Below are positions 58,421 through 64,000 of a DNA stretch of 64,000 bases, one piece after another. Location of the stretch: the NCBI GenBank assembly GCA_027704905.1, contig CM051022.1, positions 11,654,128-11,718,127 of the forward strand, written 5' to 3'. Below the pieces are notes generated by a model. That model was not told the origin of the DNA. It did not search any database and was given only the letters and a program-made list of their open reading frames with translations. The first letter of the stretch is position 1; each line of letters starts with the position of its first letter. The position numbers and the translations under genes are program-made. Source of the stretch: Muraenolepis orangiensis. Taxonomy: Eukaryota; Chordata; Actinopteri; Gadiformes; Muraenolepididae.

Positions 58421-64000
<5,580 letters not shown>

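Overview
The window looks like vertebrate, specifically teleost, nuclear DNA. Genes are intron-split with GT-AG junctions. Several tRNA-headed SINEs and a 5'-truncated L2-like LINE are present. Dinucleotide microsatellites ((CA)n/(TG)n, (GA)n) and poly-G/C runs are unusually dense. That density fits a cod-like (gadiform) genome, but the species is an inference. A 1,000-base run of N (48822-49821) is an assembly gap.

Four protein-coding genes can be read, in the order and relative orientation I recall from human 7q31 (TMEM229A, WASL, LMOD2, ASB15). tmem229a (+, 11451-12617) is a single-exon membrane protein. wasl/N-WASP (+, 23623-46043) is complete: 11 coding exons with consistent phases give about 526 residues. 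lmod2 (-, 50973-56883) has six coding exons, with two single-base frame breaks in homopolymers. asb15 (-, 58421 to beyond the right edge) shows its last eight coding exons, including ankyrin repeats and the C-terminal SOCS box. The hyaluronidase genes (HYAL4/SPAM1) that lie between WASL and TMEM229A in mammals are not visible here.

Layout: 1-11.4 kb is gene-poor microsatellite desert with foldback elements and purine satellites. 11.45-12.6 kb is tmem229a. 12.6-23.4 kb is intergenic with dispersed repeats and CTCF-like motifs. 23.4-47.2 kb is wasl with its 3' UTR; intron 1 is long, and intron 7 holds the LINE. 47.2-50.5 kb is intergenic and contains the gap. 50.5-57 kb is lmod2 and 58-64 kb is asb15. 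wasl and lmod2 converge; lmod2 and asb15 are in tandem.

Functionally, wasl (Arp2/3 activation) and lmod2 (actin filament nucleation in muscle) are both actin assembly factors, and asb15 encodes a muscle-associated Cullin-5 substrate receptor. The most interesting unexplained signals are: a possible alternative first exon in wasl intron 5 whose splice phase fits exon 6; a possible 18-nt in-frame wasl microexon; a tandem array in asb15 that repeats one exon's splice donor five more times; several long palindromes; and microsatellites that form or touch splice signals.
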